A DNA stretch of 64,000 bases from Knoellia aerolata DSM 18566 (GCF_000768695.1 NZ_AVPL01000006.1:1-64000); one strand, 5' to 3'; shown: positions 17,586 through 26,156, counted from the stretch's first letter. Numbers and translations are program-made. The notes: generated by a model not told the origin, from the sequence alone.

Positions 17586-19084
17586 GCTCGGCGGCATACC
17601 TCACCGGTGACCGCGAGGGCGCGGTCCGAGCGCTCCAGCGGTCCTTCACGCTCTCCGTGGCGGCCGGCGACAGGAGCGGCGCAGCCCGCGACGCCCACTG
17701 GATCGGAGTCATCCACAGCACCCGCGGCGAGCCGTCCGTCGGTGCCGGGTGGGTGGCCCGCGCGCACCGGCTGCTCGAGGGCGAGCCCGCGGATGCTCTC
17801 GAGCGGGGCTACCTCCTCATCCACGAGATGTACCGCTGCCTCGGGAGCGGTGACCTCGACGGCGCCCTGCGCACCTGCCAGCGGATCGGAGAGATCGCCG
17901 GCAGGGCACGGGACGTCGACCTCGCGACGTTCGCTCGGGCGAGCACCGGCCGACTGTTGTTCTCCACGGGACAGGTGGCCGAGGGGCTCCTCCTCCTCGA
18001 CGAGGCGATGGTCGCACTGACCGCGGACGAGGTCTCGCCGATCGTGGCCGGCCTGGTCTACTGCGTCATGATCGAGGGCTGCCAGGAGATCGGCGACTAC
18101 CCACGGATGAGCGAGTGGACGGCCGCGCTGACCCGCTGGTGCGACGACCAGTCCGGCCTGGTCCCCTTCACGGGTCAGTGCGCCGTGCACCGTGGCCAGA
18201 TCCTGTCGGCCCACGGCTCGTTCGCCGAGGCCCTGGACGAGCTCGCCCTCGCGGTCGAGCGCTACCGGGACGACGGCATGGACCCGGCTCAGGGGCTGGC
18301 GACGTACGAGCAAGGAGAGGTGCTGCGCATCATGGGTGACCTCGATGGTGCAGAGGCCGCCTACGACGTCGCCGCCTCGCACGGGCACGACCCACAACCG
18401 GGCCGGTCGCTCCTCCTGCTGGCGCACGGGAGGATCGCTCCCGCCGTCGCGTCGGCGCACCGGATGCTCGACGAGGCCCACGATCCGGTGACGCGCTCAC
18501 GACGGCTCGCTGCGGCGGTACAGATCCTCATCGCCGGTGGCGAGGCCGACGACGCCCAGGTGCTGGCGGACGAGTTCCTCGGCATCGCCGGCACCTTCGG
18601 GTGCGACGCCGTCACCGCCAAGGCGTCGTATGCCGCTGGCCTCGTCGCGCTCGCCAGTGACGACCCGGGCCGCGCGCTCACCCACCTCCGTCGGTCCTGG
18701 AAGGTGTGGATCGACCTCGGTTGCCGCTACGACGCGGCGGTGGCCCGCGCCCACATCGGGATGGCGCTTCGCGCCCTGGGGGACGAGGCCTCGGCCGAGT
18801 CCGACCTCCGTGTCGCCCTGCGGACGTTCGCCGAGCTCGGGGCGCACCCCGACCGGCATGAGGTCGGGAAGCTGCTCGGCGGCGGCCTCCCCGACGGTCT
18901 GACCGCCCGCGAGGCCGAGGTCCTGCGCCTCGTGGCGACCGGGCGCAGCAACCCGCAGATCGCCGACGCGCTGTTCCTCAGCCAGAAGACCGTGGCGCGG
19001 CACCTCAGCAACATCTTCGCCAAGACGGGGGTGACGTCGCGGACGGCGGCGACCGCGTACGCCTTCGAGCACGACCTGACGTGA
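17462..19084 (+). CDS. LuxR-family regulator with TPR-like repeats
   Basis: 540 residues. Residues about 10-460 are helical repeats in the TPR style (for example AARDAHWIGVIHSTRGEPSV and AVARAHIGMALRALGDEASA). The C-terminal LuxR HTH (about 478-535) reads LTAREAEVLRLVATGRSNPQ, then ADALFLSQKTVARHLSNIF. The AAA-type ATPase of the large LAL regulators is missing, so this is a shortened relative. The ATG at 17462 follows GGAGGAG. It overlaps the monooxygenase frame by 124 bp and is probably translated with it. It may control the PQ-loop/monooxygenase/SDR genes around it. Confidence 0.86.
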   Translation: MDADALTLGRSAIARRDWTAACELYARVDPADLPADDLRHLSSAAYLTGDREGAVRALQRSFTLSVAAGDRSGAARDAHWIGVIHSTRGEPSVGAGWVARAHRLLEGEPADALERGYLLIHEMYRCLGSGDLDGALRTCQRIGEIAGRARDVDLATFARASTGRLLFSTGQVAEGLLLLDEAMVALTADEVSPIVAGLVYCVMIEGCQEIGDYPRMSEWTAALTRWCDDQSGLVPFTGQCAVHRGQILSAHGSFAEALDELALAVERYRDDGMDPAQGLATYEQGEVLRIMGDLDGAEAAYDVAASHGHDPQPGRSLLLLAHGRIAPAVASAHRMLDEAHDPVTRSRRLAAAVQILIAGGEADDAQVLADEFLGIAGTFGCDAVTAKASYAAGLVALASDDPGRALTHLRRSWKVWIDLGCRYDAAVARAHIGMALRALGDEASAESDLRVALRTFAELGAHPDRHEVGKLLGGGLPDGLTAREAEVLRLVATGRSNPQIADALFLSQKTVARHLSNIFAKTGVTSRTAATAYAFEHDLT

Positions 19085-19111
19085 CCGTCTCGCCGCACCG
19101 CAGGCGCTCGG

Positions 19112-20002
19112 TCAGTTCCCCCGCAGGGACCTGAGCACCCGCGGCAGGTGGCCCGCGAGCTCGCTCGCGAGGTAGCCGACCCGCCCGTGGGTCATGACGA
19201 GGTCGTCCCCCGCCGCCGCATGGACGTACTTGCCCCAGACGAGCGCCTGCAGCGGCGTGGCCCCACGGCTGAGGAGACCCAGCGTCGCGCCGGCGACCAC
19301 GTCGCCGCTCCCGGACGTGCCCAGTCCCGTGTCCCCGGTCGTGATCTGCCAGATCCGCCGGTCGGCCACGACCCAGGTGTCGCAGCCGACGACCGCGCCG
19401 AACCGGCGCGAAGCCTCGAGGGCTCCCGCGACGACGTCCTCGGCGTCGAGCTCGTCCTCACCGAGGAGGAACGCCAGCTCCGCGGTGTTGGGCGTGACGA
19501 CGAGCCGGTCGCGGAGGGCGCGACTCGTGTCCGCTCCCACGTCGGGCAGCACGGTGACACCGTAGGCGTCGAGGATGACCGGCGTGTCCGCCGGCAGCTC
19601 CTGCACGACCTCGGCGAGCAGCCGGGCGGTGCCGTCCGCGTCGTCGAGGCCGGGACCGAGCAGCAGCCCGTCCGCCCGCGCCAGCTCCCTGGCGAGCGCT
19701 GCTCCGGCGCCGACCCCGGTCACCGACCCGCGTCCGTCCTCGGCGAGCCCGGTCGCGCCGCACTCGGGCAGGGCGACGGCCACGTGCCGGGCGACGCTCT
19801 CGGCCACCGCGACGCTGAGGCGCCCCGAGCCCATGCGCAGTGCCGACTGACCCGCGAGGAGCACGCCACCCGGGGTCGACCGCGCGCCGCCCACGACGAG
19901 GGCCTGCCCGCGGCTGTACTTGGAGCCGCTCGGCTCCGGCAGCGGCCACTGCTCGAGGACGTGCGGCGTGACGAGGCGGGGAGCCCGCCGGGTGCCGCCC
20001 AC
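19112..20002 (-). CDS. nnrD: ADP-dependent NAD(P)H-hydrate dehydratase
   Basis: The protein repairs NADHX/NADPHX, the hydrated damage products of NAD(P)H, using ADP. The conserved entry is VLEQWPLPEPSGSKYSRGQ. GARSTPGGVLLAGQSALRMG and the C-terminal GTSGSGDVVAGATLGLL (ribokinase-like GxGD anion hole) are clear YjeF C-terminal signatures. The N-terminal epimerase domain is absent, so it is the stand-alone dehydratase form. I chose the GTG at 20002, 4 nt after GGAGGG, giving 296 residues. GTG at 20026 or 20035 and ATG at 20086 are open alternatives that would overlap the phosphatase gene. It is probably co-transcribed with that phosphatase. Confidence 0.88.
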   Translation of the reverse strand: MGGTRRAPRLVTPHVLEQWPLPEPSGSKYSRGQALVVGGARSTPGGVLLAGQSALRMGSGRLSVAVAESVARHVAVALPECGATGLAEDGRGSVTGVGAGAALARELARADGLLLGPGLDDADGTARLLAEVVQELPADTPVILDAYGVTVLPDVGADTSRALRDRLVVTPNTAELAFLLGEDELDAEDVVAGALEASRRFGAVVGCDTWVVADRRIWQITTGDTGLGTSGSGDVVAGATLGLLSRGATPLQALVWGKYVHAAAGDDLVMTHGRVGYLASELAGHLPRVLRSLRGN

Positions 20003-20018
20003 AGCTCCCTCCGGGACC

Positions 20019-20771
20019 TCACCCACGGCCCGCACCGACCTCGTCCGAGGCGCCCGGCTGCGAGGTGACCTCGACGCCGAGGTCACGGAGGTGGGTGTCG
20101 ATGTTGTAGTCGGAGACGACCCAGCCGGTGGGTGACTCCTCGTCGCGGTGCAGGCGGCAGATCGCGGCGTTCTTCAGGCCGTCGGTGCGCGCGCGCTCGA
20201 GCACCGCCTCCTCGTCGAGGCCCTCGGCGACGTACGTGAACAGCAGGATGACGACGTCGTGGGCGGTGACGAGCACCCGGTCGTGACGCTCCGTGTTCGC
20301 GATGTCGGTGAGGACCGCCCGCACCCGCTGGGCGACGTCGGCCCACGACTCGCCGCCCGGAGGCCGGTAGTAGAACTTCCCGAGCCACGCGCGCCGCTCC
20401 GACTCCTCCGGGTGCGCGGCCCGGATGCCCGCCCCGGTGAGCATGTCGGTGATCCCCATGTCGCGGTCGCGCAGCCGCTCGTCCACCCGGAAGGTCAGGC
20501 GGTCCCCCATGACGTCGAGGGCGATCTCGGCCGTCTCCCGGGCCCGGCGGTACGGGCTGGTCCAGGCGATCTGTGGCCGCTCGTCCTCCGGCAGGTCGCC
20601 GAGCCACCGCCCGACGGCGCCGGCCTGCTCGCGCCCCAGCTCGGACAGCGTGATGTCGGGGTCCCGCGCCGGCACGGCGATGCGCTCGAGCTGCTCGCGC
20701 TCGGCGGACTCGGCGGCGACGTTGCCCTCGGACTGGCCGTGGCGGACGAGGATGATGCTGGTGGCCGGCAT
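20019..20771 (-). CDS. histidine phosphatase family protein (phosphoglycerate mutase-like)
   Basis: 250 residues starting ATSIILVRHGQSEGNV, the RHG phospho-histidine motif. The second catalytic histidine is in VLVTAHDVVILLF, and PYRRARETAE supplies the usual arginine. A serine-rich linker is missing, and the C-terminus (from NTERHDR on) continues into a 40-residue tail. The substrate is unknown. On the minus strand TAGCCT (20779-20784) lies 7 nt before the ATG at 20771, so the transcript is probably leaderless. The nnrD gene follows 16 bp downstream. Confidence 0.86.
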   Translation of the reverse strand: MPATSIILVRHGQSEGNVAAESAEREQLERIAVPARDPDITLSELGREQAGAVGRWLGDLPEDERPQIAWTSPYRRARETAEIALDVMGDRLTFRVDERLRDRDMGITDMLTGAGIRAAHPEESERRAWLGKFYYRPPGGESWADVAQRVRAVLTDIANTERHDRVLVTAHDVVILLFTYVAEGLDEEAVLERARTDGLKNAAICRLHRDEESPTGWVVSDYNIDTHLRDLGVEVTSQPGASDEVGAGRG

Positions 20772-20840
20772 GAAACCGAGGCTAGAGGTCCGGGAGCCTG
20801 CCATGGCGGGAAGCCGTCCCGCACCTCGACCCCGGTTCAC

Positions 20841-20846
20841 TAGGCT
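20841..20846 (+). promoter_or_regulatory. -10 box (TAGGCT) for leaderless DUF1304 transcript
   Basis: TAGGCT ends 6 nt before the ATG at 20853. The divergent TAGCCT for the phosphatase lies 56 bp away, so both genes of this pair appear leaderless. Confidence 0.45.
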
Positions 20847-20852
20847 CGGGCC

Positions 20853-21242
20853 ATGCTCACGCTCGCGTACGTGCTCGCAGGCATCGCCGCGCTGGTCCAC
20901 GTCTACATCTTCCGGCTGGAGTCGCTGGCGTGGACGGAACCGCGCACGCGCGCCGTCTTCGGGACGACGCCGGAGACCGCACAGGTCACGAGGCCGATGG
21001 CCTACAACCAGGGCTTCTACAACCTGTTCCTCGCCGTCGTCACGGTCGTCGGGATCGTCGTGTCCGCGTACGGTTCCGAGGACGTCGGAGCTGCGCTGAT
21101 GTATGCCGGGTGCGGCTCGATGCTCGCGGCCGCCCTGGTCCTCGCGACGAGCGACCGTTCCAAACTGCGGGCCGCTCTCATCCAGGGTGTCGCTCCCGCG
21201 CTCGCCGTCGTGGTCCTCCTCGTCGCCCGGGCAGGGGAGTAG
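20853..21242 (+). CDS. DUF1304 family membrane protein
   Basis: 129 residues with four hydrophobic helices. The N-terminus (VLAGIAALVHVYIFRLESLAW) and the QGFYNLFLAV segment around residue 55 are hallmarks of DUF1304. Function in this family is unknown. It sits in the membrane. The UBP zinc-finger gene follows 7 bp downstream and the F420 enzyme 13 bp after that, so the three probably form one operon. Confidence 0.85.
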   Translation: MLTLAYVLAGIAALVHVYIFRLESLAWTEPRTRAVFGTTPETAQVTRPMAYNQGFYNLFLAVVTVVGIVVSAYGSEDVGAALMYAGCGSMLAAALVLATSDRSKLRAALIQGVAPALAVVVLLVARAGE

Positions 21243-21249
21243 CGGCGCC

Positions 21250-21612
21250 ATGCCCGTCAACTTCCCGCGCTCCGTGCACCTCGACCCCACCGTCCCGCCC
21301 TCGGGTGCTGGCTGTGCCACGTGCACTGCGGCGCAGGGGTGGTGGGTCCACCTTCGCCGGTGCACCACGTGCGGCACCGTGGGCTGCTGTGACAGCTCAC
21401 CGGGCCAGCACGCGACGGCGCACTACCGCGAGACCGGCCACCCGATCGTCGCGAGCTACGAGCCCGACGAGGTGTGGTTCTGGAACTACGCCACCGAGGA
21501 GCTGGGGCGGGGCCCGACCCTGGCCCCGCCGCGCTTCCACCCCGCGGACCAGCCCGTGCCAGGACCCGAGGGGCGCGTCCCCGACGACTGGCGCGACCAC
21601 CTCCACACGTGA
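21250..21612 (+). CDS. UBP-type zinc finger protein
   Basis: 120 residues. The zinc ligands are visible as CATCTAAQGWWVHLRRCTTC, followed by GCCDSSPGQHATAH and the later HPIV histidine. This is the ZnF-UBP fold, which binds ubiquitin tails in eukaryotes and has an unknown ligand in bacteria. The EPDEVWFWNYATEEL segment after it is typical of the actinobacterial versions. The start ATG at 21250 lies 7 bp after the DUF1304 stop, and an F420 enzyme follows. Confidence 0.87.
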   Translation: MPVNFPRSVHLDPTVPPSGAGCATCTAAQGWWVHLRRCTTCGTVGCCDSSPGQHATAHYRETGHPIVASYEPDEVWFWNYATEELGRGPTLAPPRFHPADQPVPGPEGRVPDDWRDHLHT

Positions 21613-21625
21613 GAGGGCGGGCCCG

Positions 21626-22036
21626 GTGAGCGACCCCACGGCGTTCCTGGCGGGGCAGCAGTACGTCGAGCTGACGACGTTCCGACGCAACGGAACGGCG
21701 GTGCCGAGCCCTGTCTGGATCGCCCCCGACGGCGAGGACCTCCTCGTCGTCACGGTGGACGAGACCGGCAAGACCAAGCGCCTGGCCCACACCTCGCGCG
21801 TCGAGCTCCGACCGTGCGACGTGAGGGGCACCGTCGCCGAGGGCGCCCCGCGCTTTGCCGCCACGGCGACCGTGCACCGCGACAAGGCTGCCGTCGCCCG
21901 CGTCAAGCGGGCCATCGGCGCGAAGTACGGCTGGTGGTACCGCGCCCTCACGACGGTGGAGCCCGCCCTCGACCGGCTGCCCGGCCGCAGGAAGCGTGCC
22001 GCGATCGTCCTCAGGGACGTCGTGCCGCTCGGGTGA
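21626..22036 (+). CDS. PPOX class F420-dependent oxidoreductase
   Basis: 136 residues from the GTG at 21626. YVELTTFRRNGTAVPSPVWI and TGKTKRLAHTSRVELRPC are the same two cofactor blocks as in the protein at 11814-12281, and AIGAKYGWWYR aligns with AIRAKYGWQ there, so they are paralogues. It probably uses F420H2 to reduce an unidentified substrate. It is the last gene of the DUF1304 operon, and its 3' end overlaps the convergent SRPBCC gene by 26 bp. Confidence 0.85.
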   Translation: MSDPTAFLAGQQYVELTTFRRNGTAVPSPVWIAPDGEDLLVVTVDETGKTKRLAHTSRVELRPCDVRGTVAEGAPRFAATATVHRDKAAVARVKRAIGAKYGWWYRALTTVEPALDRLPGRRKRAAIVLRDVVPLG

Positions 22037-22505
22037 CGAGCTCCTTCTCGATCGAGCGTGCGAAACCGGCCCCCATCGCGGCGAGCACTCCCTGCATCGT
22101 GGTCTGGATCGCGGGGCGGGCCAGACCGGGGAACGGCAGGTCCACGGTGACCTTGAGCTCGATCCTCAGATCGGTGGACGCACCGTCGGCGGCGTCGGCG
22201 AGGTCGTAGCGTCCGTCGGTCCCCGCGCGCTCGGTCCCTACCGGGGTGTGCCGGAACGTGATCCGCGTCCGCGGGTCGTAGGTCATCGTCTCGGTGAAGG
22301 CGAGCTCGAACGACTTCCCCAGCACCGGGATCCGGGTGAGCTGCCAGCGCCACCGGTCCTCGGTCGCCGTGATCGACGCCACCATCGGTGTCAGCCGGGC
22401 GACCGCCTCGGGATCGGTGAGGACGTCCCACACGAGGTCGCGCGGGTGCTCGACGGTGGCCTGGGAGATCTTGGTCGCGGAGAAGGTCGCCATGGCGCCC
22501 ATCAT
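22011..22505 (-). CDS. SRPBCC family protein
   Basis: 164 residues. The ligand-pocket pattern is ISQATVEHPRDLVWDVLTDP, a central sheet (WQLTRIPVLGKSFELAFTET) and a C-terminal helix with TMQGVLAAMGAGFARSIEKE. The second ATG at 22502 and the one at 22493 are possible starts. I keep 22505 because it lies 4 nt after the stop of a 43-residue gene, which suggests coupling. The substrate is unknown. It overlaps the convergent F420 enzyme gene at its 3' end. Confidence 0.8.
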   Translation of the reverse strand: MMGAMATFSATKISQATVEHPRDLVWDVLTDPEAVARLTPMVASITATEDRWRWQLTRIPVLGKSFELAFTETMTYDPRTRITFRHTPVGTERAGTDGRYDLADAADGASTDLRIELKVTVDLPFPGLARPAIQTTMQGVLAAMGAGFARSIEKELVTRAARRP

Positions 22506-22509
22506 CCAC

Positions 22510-22641
22510 TCAGGGCGCGGTCCATCCGGTGACGGTCACCGTGAGCGACGCCCTGACGAGGTCGACGGCCTCGGTCCTCCACGGGTGGTGGGAGGCCTGC
22601 GGGCTGGAGCCGCCCGCCATCGCCACCGCCCGTCGCGTCAT
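22510..22641 (-). CDS. small 43-residue protein, uncharacterised
   Basis: An open frame from ATG at 22641 to TGA at 22510-22512. It is mildly basic at the N-terminus (MTRRAVAMAGG) with a WRTEAVDLVRASLTVTVTG core. There is no membrane segment or signal. Two facts support it: TAGGGT (22648-22653 on the plus strand as ACCCTA) lies exactly 6 nt before the ATG, and the stop is 4 nt before the start of the SRPBCC gene. I cannot assign a family, and conservation has not been tested. Confidence 0.45.
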   Translation of the reverse strand: MTRRAVAMAGGSSPQASHHPWRTEAVDLVRASLTVTVTGWTAP

Positions 22642-22697
22642 CCCCGGACCCTAGCGACCCCGACCCCGGCGCGGGTCGTGCACGAGCCGTCGCGGTG

Positions 22698-25634
22698 TCA
22701 GCCGACGAGGCCGCGCTCGCGACCGATCGCCGCGGCCTCGGTGCGTGAGGCGGCACCGAGCTTGGCGAGGATGCGCGAGACGTGGACGCTCGCGGTCTTG
22801 GTGGAGATGAAGAGCTGGGCGCCGATCTGGCCGTTGCTCAGGCCGCGGGCGACGAGGCCGAGGACCTCGTGCTCGCGGGCCGTCAGCTCGGTGTCGTCGT
22901 GCGTCCCGACACCAGACCCGGCTCCGGGCCCGGCCGTGAGGTCGTCGACCTCCCGGAGCAGCGGGGCGGCGCCGAGCCGGGCCGCCACCACGCGGGCCAG
23001 CTCGGCCTCGTGTCGCGCCCGACCGGTGTCGCCGGCCGCCCGCAGCGCCGCGGCGAGGCGGACGCGGGAGCGTGCGGTCTCGTGGACGTGGCCGTACCGC
23101 TCGAAGGCGTCCACCGAGTCCTGCCACGCGCGGACCATGGAGTCCGGGCTCGGGGTGTCCGAGCGGGGGTCGCGCCAGCGCAGGCGCAGCAGCTCGGCCC
23201 GCAGCCGGACGTCCCACGCCCAGGTCTCGGTGTTGCTCCGGACCAGGACCTCGTCCGGCGTGGTGGCGGAGGGGTCCCGGACGCCGCGTTGGGGATGCTG
23301 GACGATCGCGTCGGCCCGGGCCGTGAGCGTCTCGAGGTCGACGAGCGCCCTGCGGCGCAACGCGCCGTCGAGGTGGGGTGCCGCGGTCGCTGCCTGCCCG
23401 GCGAGGAGGGCGGAGAGCCGGACGACGGCGTGGAAGCGACCCCAGGTCCGCTCGAGCTGCGCGACCGCGTCCTGGGCGATGTCGAGGGCCCGGGTGAGGT
23501 CTCCCTGCCCGCCGTAGTGCTCGACGGCCGGCATGACCAGCTGGACGACGCCGAAGCCGTCGACGTGCCACCACTCGCGCACCGCCGCGATCTCGTCCTC
23601 ACCGAGGACCTCGCCCCGGCCGACGCGGACCGTCATGAGCGCTGCGTCGAAGAAGGCACGGCCGGGCTGTGGCAGCAGGGGGTCGTCCACGTGGAGCCGT
23701 CGCTGCGCGCCGTCCCAGTCGCCGATCTCGTATGCCGTCAGCCCACCGATGAGGCGCGACTCCAGCGCGAAGGGCGCCCAGTCGAGGTGGAGCCGGCGTG
23801 CGACGGCGGCACCCCGGTCGTAGGACTCCAGGGCCCGGTGGAGGTCGCCGCGACGATGGTGCATCGTCGCGGCCTGGTGGTGGATGCGGATGAGCAACGG
23901 GTCGGGCCGGTCGCCGAGGTCGGCGAGCAGCCGGTCGATGTGCCGCTCGAGGGCGTCGAGGTCGTCGTGGATCTCGATGACCCGGGACAGGACCGTGCGG
24001 ATCTCGTGGTGCGCGGCGGACAGCCCGAGCCTCTCGGCGAGGGCACTCGCCTCCTCGCCGAGGGCGGCGGCCTCCCCATAGCGCCGGTTGTCGACGAGCT
24101 GCTGGGTGTGCGCGGTGAGGACGAACAGCCGCTCGGCGCCGTCCTCCTCCGGCACGAGCGAGAGAGCCTCGGTCGTCATGGCGATCCCGGCGTCGGGCGC
24201 GAGCATGTCGTTGAGCCGGCTTCGGTTGGCACAGGTGGCGAGCAGCCGGGCGCGCACGACGGGCGTCTGGTCGGCTCCCGGGTGCTCGATCCGGTCACGG
24301 AGCAGCTGGACGGAGCGCATGACGTCGCCGGCCGCGAGCGCGGCGTCCGACGCCTCGAGGCTGACGTCGTCGCGCTCCGGTGCGGACTCCGCCATCCACG
24401 ACAGCGCCTGCTCGAGGTGCTCGAGCGCGCCCGAGGGCCCACCCACGGCCAGGTCGCCACGGGCGGCGTCCCGCGACGCGGCGACGGCCGTGGCGAGGTC
24501 ACCGGCGGCGGCCGCGTGGCGGGCCAGCTCCGAGGCGGGGCCGAGCGTCGGGTCGGAAGCCAGCGCACCGGCATACGCGCGGTGGAGGCGCAGCCGTTCC
24601 CCCGGCAGGAGGTCGTCCGTCACGGTCTCCCCGAGCAGCGCGTGGCGGAAGGCGTAGGCGGGGGGCCACCGGGTCTCGACGACGTGGTGCTCGACCGCGT
24701 CCGCGACGGCGGCCTCGAGCTCGGGCTCGGTGAGCCCGGTGACGCGCAGCAGCAGCTCGTGACCGACCGTGCGCCCGGCCAGGGACATCGTGCGGATGAC
24801 CTGCTGGGCGTGCGGGGTGAGCTGGTCGATGCGCGCGCCGAGGACCCGACCCAGGCCACCGGCCACGGGGCGTCCGGAGACGGCGCTCGCGGTGAGCTCC
24901 TCGGCGAAGAACGGGTTGCCCTCGGCGCGCCGGGCGATCTCGGCGGCCACGGCCTCGTCGAGGTGCCGGCCCCCGTCCCGGGTGACGATGTCGTGGATCG
25001 CGGCGTCCGCGAGCGGGTGCAGGTCCAGCCGCTCGACCCCGGCGATCCGGGCCCAGACGGCGAGGGTCTCGTGCAGCGGGTGGCGCCGGTGGAGGTCGTC
25101 GGAGCGGTAGGTGATGACGAGGGCCACCGGTGTGGCGAACCCGCGGGTGAGGAGGAGGGTGAGCAGGTCGCGGGAGGAGTGGTCGGCCCAGTGGGCGTCC
25201 TCGACGAGGACGAGGAGCGGTGCCAGCTCACCGACCGCCGTGAGCAGGGCGTGGACCCCCTCCGCGACGTGTCCGGGTGAGTGCGTCGTCGTCGTCTCCT
25301 CCCGCCCGCCGGGAAGGAGGACACCGAGAGCCGGGCGGGTCGCCACCTGGTGCTCGACCACCTCGGGGGCGAGCTGCTGGAGCCGCGTGACGATCTCGGT
25401 GAAGGGTAGGTGCGCGACCCCGCTGCCGGCCTGGCCCACGCAGTGTCCCCACGCGACGTTCCAGCCCGCCGCCTCGGCGTCCTGCGCCGCGCGGGCCAGG
25501 AGGCTGGACTTCCCGATGCCGGCGTCCCCGGACACGACGACGCCGGCCCCGTGGGGGTCGTCGAGACCGATGATCTCGGCGACCCTCGCGAGGTCGGCGT
25601 CGCGGCCGACGAGATCCCGCACGGGAGGAGTCAT
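22698..25634 (-). CDS. large LAL-type LuxR regulator with AAA ATPase
   Basis: 978 residues from the ATG at 25634. An N-terminal ATPase of the MalT/LAL type begins LVGRDADLARVAEIIG, with Walker A GDAGIGKSSLLARAA and Walker B LLVLVEDAHWAD. It is followed by a long helical repeat region and a C-terminal LuxR HTH (LTAREHEVLGLVARGLSNGQ, then LFISTKTASVHVSRIL). It is an ATP-driven transcriptional activator whose inducer is unknown. Upstream codons stay open to 25700, but this ATG begins 10 residues before the conserved region. It lies downstream of a 49-residue gene and next to the TasA-like locus, which it could control. Confidence 0.88.
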   Translation of the reverse strand: MTPPVRDLVGRDADLARVAEIIGLDDPHGAGVVVSGDAGIGKSSLLARAAQDAEAAGWNVAWGHCVGQAGSGVAHLPFTEIVTRLQQLAPEVVEHQVATRPALGVLLPGGREETTTTHSPGHVAEGVHALLTAVGELAPLLVLVEDAHWADHSSRDLLTLLLTRGFATPVALVITYRSDDLHRRHPLHETLAVWARIAGVERLDLHPLADAAIHDIVTRDGGRHLDEAVAAEIARRAEGNPFFAEELTASAVSGRPVAGGLGRVLGARIDQLTPHAQQVIRTMSLAGRTVGHELLLRVTGLTEPELEAAVADAVEHHVVETRWPPAYAFRHALLGETVTDDLLPGERLRLHRAYAGALASDPTLGPASELARHAAAAGDLATAVAASRDAARGDLAVGGPSGALEHLEQALSWMAESAPERDDVSLEASDAALAAGDVMRSVQLLRDRIEHPGADQTPVVRARLLATCANRSRLNDMLAPDAGIAMTTEALSLVPEEDGAERLFVLTAHTQQLVDNRRYGEAAALGEEASALAERLGLSAAHHEIRTVLSRVIEIHDDLDALERHIDRLLADLGDRPDPLLIRIHHQAATMHHRRGDLHRALESYDRGAAVARRLHLDWAPFALESRLIGGLTAYEIGDWDGAQRRLHVDDPLLPQPGRAFFDAALMTVRVGRGEVLGEDEIAAVREWWHVDGFGVVQLVMPAVEHYGGQGDLTRALDIAQDAVAQLERTWGRFHAVVRLSALLAGQAATAAPHLDGALRRRALVDLETLTARADAIVQHPQRGVRDPSATTPDEVLVRSNTETWAWDVRLRAELLRLRWRDPRSDTPSPDSMVRAWQDSVDAFERYGHVHETARSRVRLAAALRAAGDTGRARHEAELARVVAARLGAAPLLREVDDLTAGPGAGSGVGTHDDTELTAREHEVLGLVARGLSNGQIGAQLFISTKTASVHVSRILAKLGAASRTEAAAIGRERGLVG

Positions 25635-25700
25635 GCTGGCGATTATCGACGACTCCGTGTCCCTCGCGGGTACGACTGCTGCGGGTGCGCCCACCGTCAC

Positions 25701-25850
25701 TCAGCGGGTGCCGCGCGCCGCCTGGACGCGGGCGCGGACCCGACGGATGACGTGGAGCGAGGAGCCGGGGCGCTCGTGCCTCTCGGGGGTGAGCCCGTAG
25801 CGGGCGTGGATCTCGGCCTTGAGGAGCTCCGGGGTGATGAGGGTGTTCAT
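25701..25850 (-). CDS. small 49-residue basic protein, uncharacterised
   Basis: The ATG at 25850 follows a GGAAAGGA ribosome site. The protein starts MNTLITPELLKAEIHARYGL and ends basic (VIRRVRARVQAARG). The middle is a predicted helix. Its stop is 66 bp upstream of the LAL regulator start and both run in the same direction. It has no recognised domain. Such small proteins next to LAL regulators are not described to my knowledge. It could be a modulator or a DNA-binding partner (speculative). Confidence 0.55.
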   Translation of the reverse strand: MNTLITPELLKAEIHARYGLTPERHERPGSSLHVIRRVRARVQAARGTR

Positions 25851-26012
25851 GGCTGGTCCTTTCCTGACCGTCCTGTGCTGACACGTCCACGGTCGTCCCG
25901 TGAGGTAGGCGGCCACATCGGGCGTATGCCGTATCTCTCGCGGCGCGAGCTACCTCAGCGCGTGGGGTCGGGCACCTCAGGCCCCGCATCCGTGCCGTTC
26001 GGTCGCCCTGGG

Positions 26013-26024
26013 TACTGATCAGTA
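26013..26024. promoter_or_regulatory. palindrome TACTGATCAGTA, operator candidate
   Basis: A perfect 12-bp inverted repeat flanked by CTGG on the left and GCCAG on the right. It is about 65 bp upstream of TAGCGT (26092-26097). Such an AT-richer palindrome stands out in this GC-rich background. Confidence 0.45.
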
Positions 26025-26075
26025 GCCAGCCGGTTCCGAAGTGGAGAGATCCGGGGGCCTTCGCGTGGGAGTCCT

Positions 26076-26097
26076 GTGGAACACGCCTCCGTAGCGT
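26076..26097 (+). promoter_or_regulatory. GTGGAA-N10-TAGCGT promoter-like block
   Basis: TAGCGT is a good -10. The GTGGAA 10 bp before it recurs as GTGGAG with the same 10-bp spacing before TAGCGT at 27514-27535, upstream of the Ig-like protein gene. The two blocks may be a shared activator/promoter unit for this locus. Confidence 0.45.
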
Positions 26098-26156
26098 TCT
26101 TTTCAACAACCCCGCACCTCGGGAATCCCCGACGGACTCGATCCAGGAGAGACACC

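Larger units (their letters stand above)
25851..26156. promoter_or_regulatory. 306-bp regulatory intergenic region of the TasA-like locus
   Basis: No gene is seen in this divergent gap. It holds a CTCGCG-G-CGCGAG dyad at 25937-25949, a perfect 12-bp palindrome at 26013-26024, and a GTGGAA-N10-TAGCGT promoter-like block at 26076-26097. It also has an AGGAGAG ribosome site for the gene at 26157. The minus-strand side must hold the promoter of the 49-residue gene. The density of dyads suggests tight control. Confidence 0.5.

Noticed and set aside
22782-25280. Large plus-strand frame opposite the LAL regulator
   Set aside because: It is an antisense shadow of a high-GC gene; the minus-strand gene has Walker and HTH motifs and the shadow has none.
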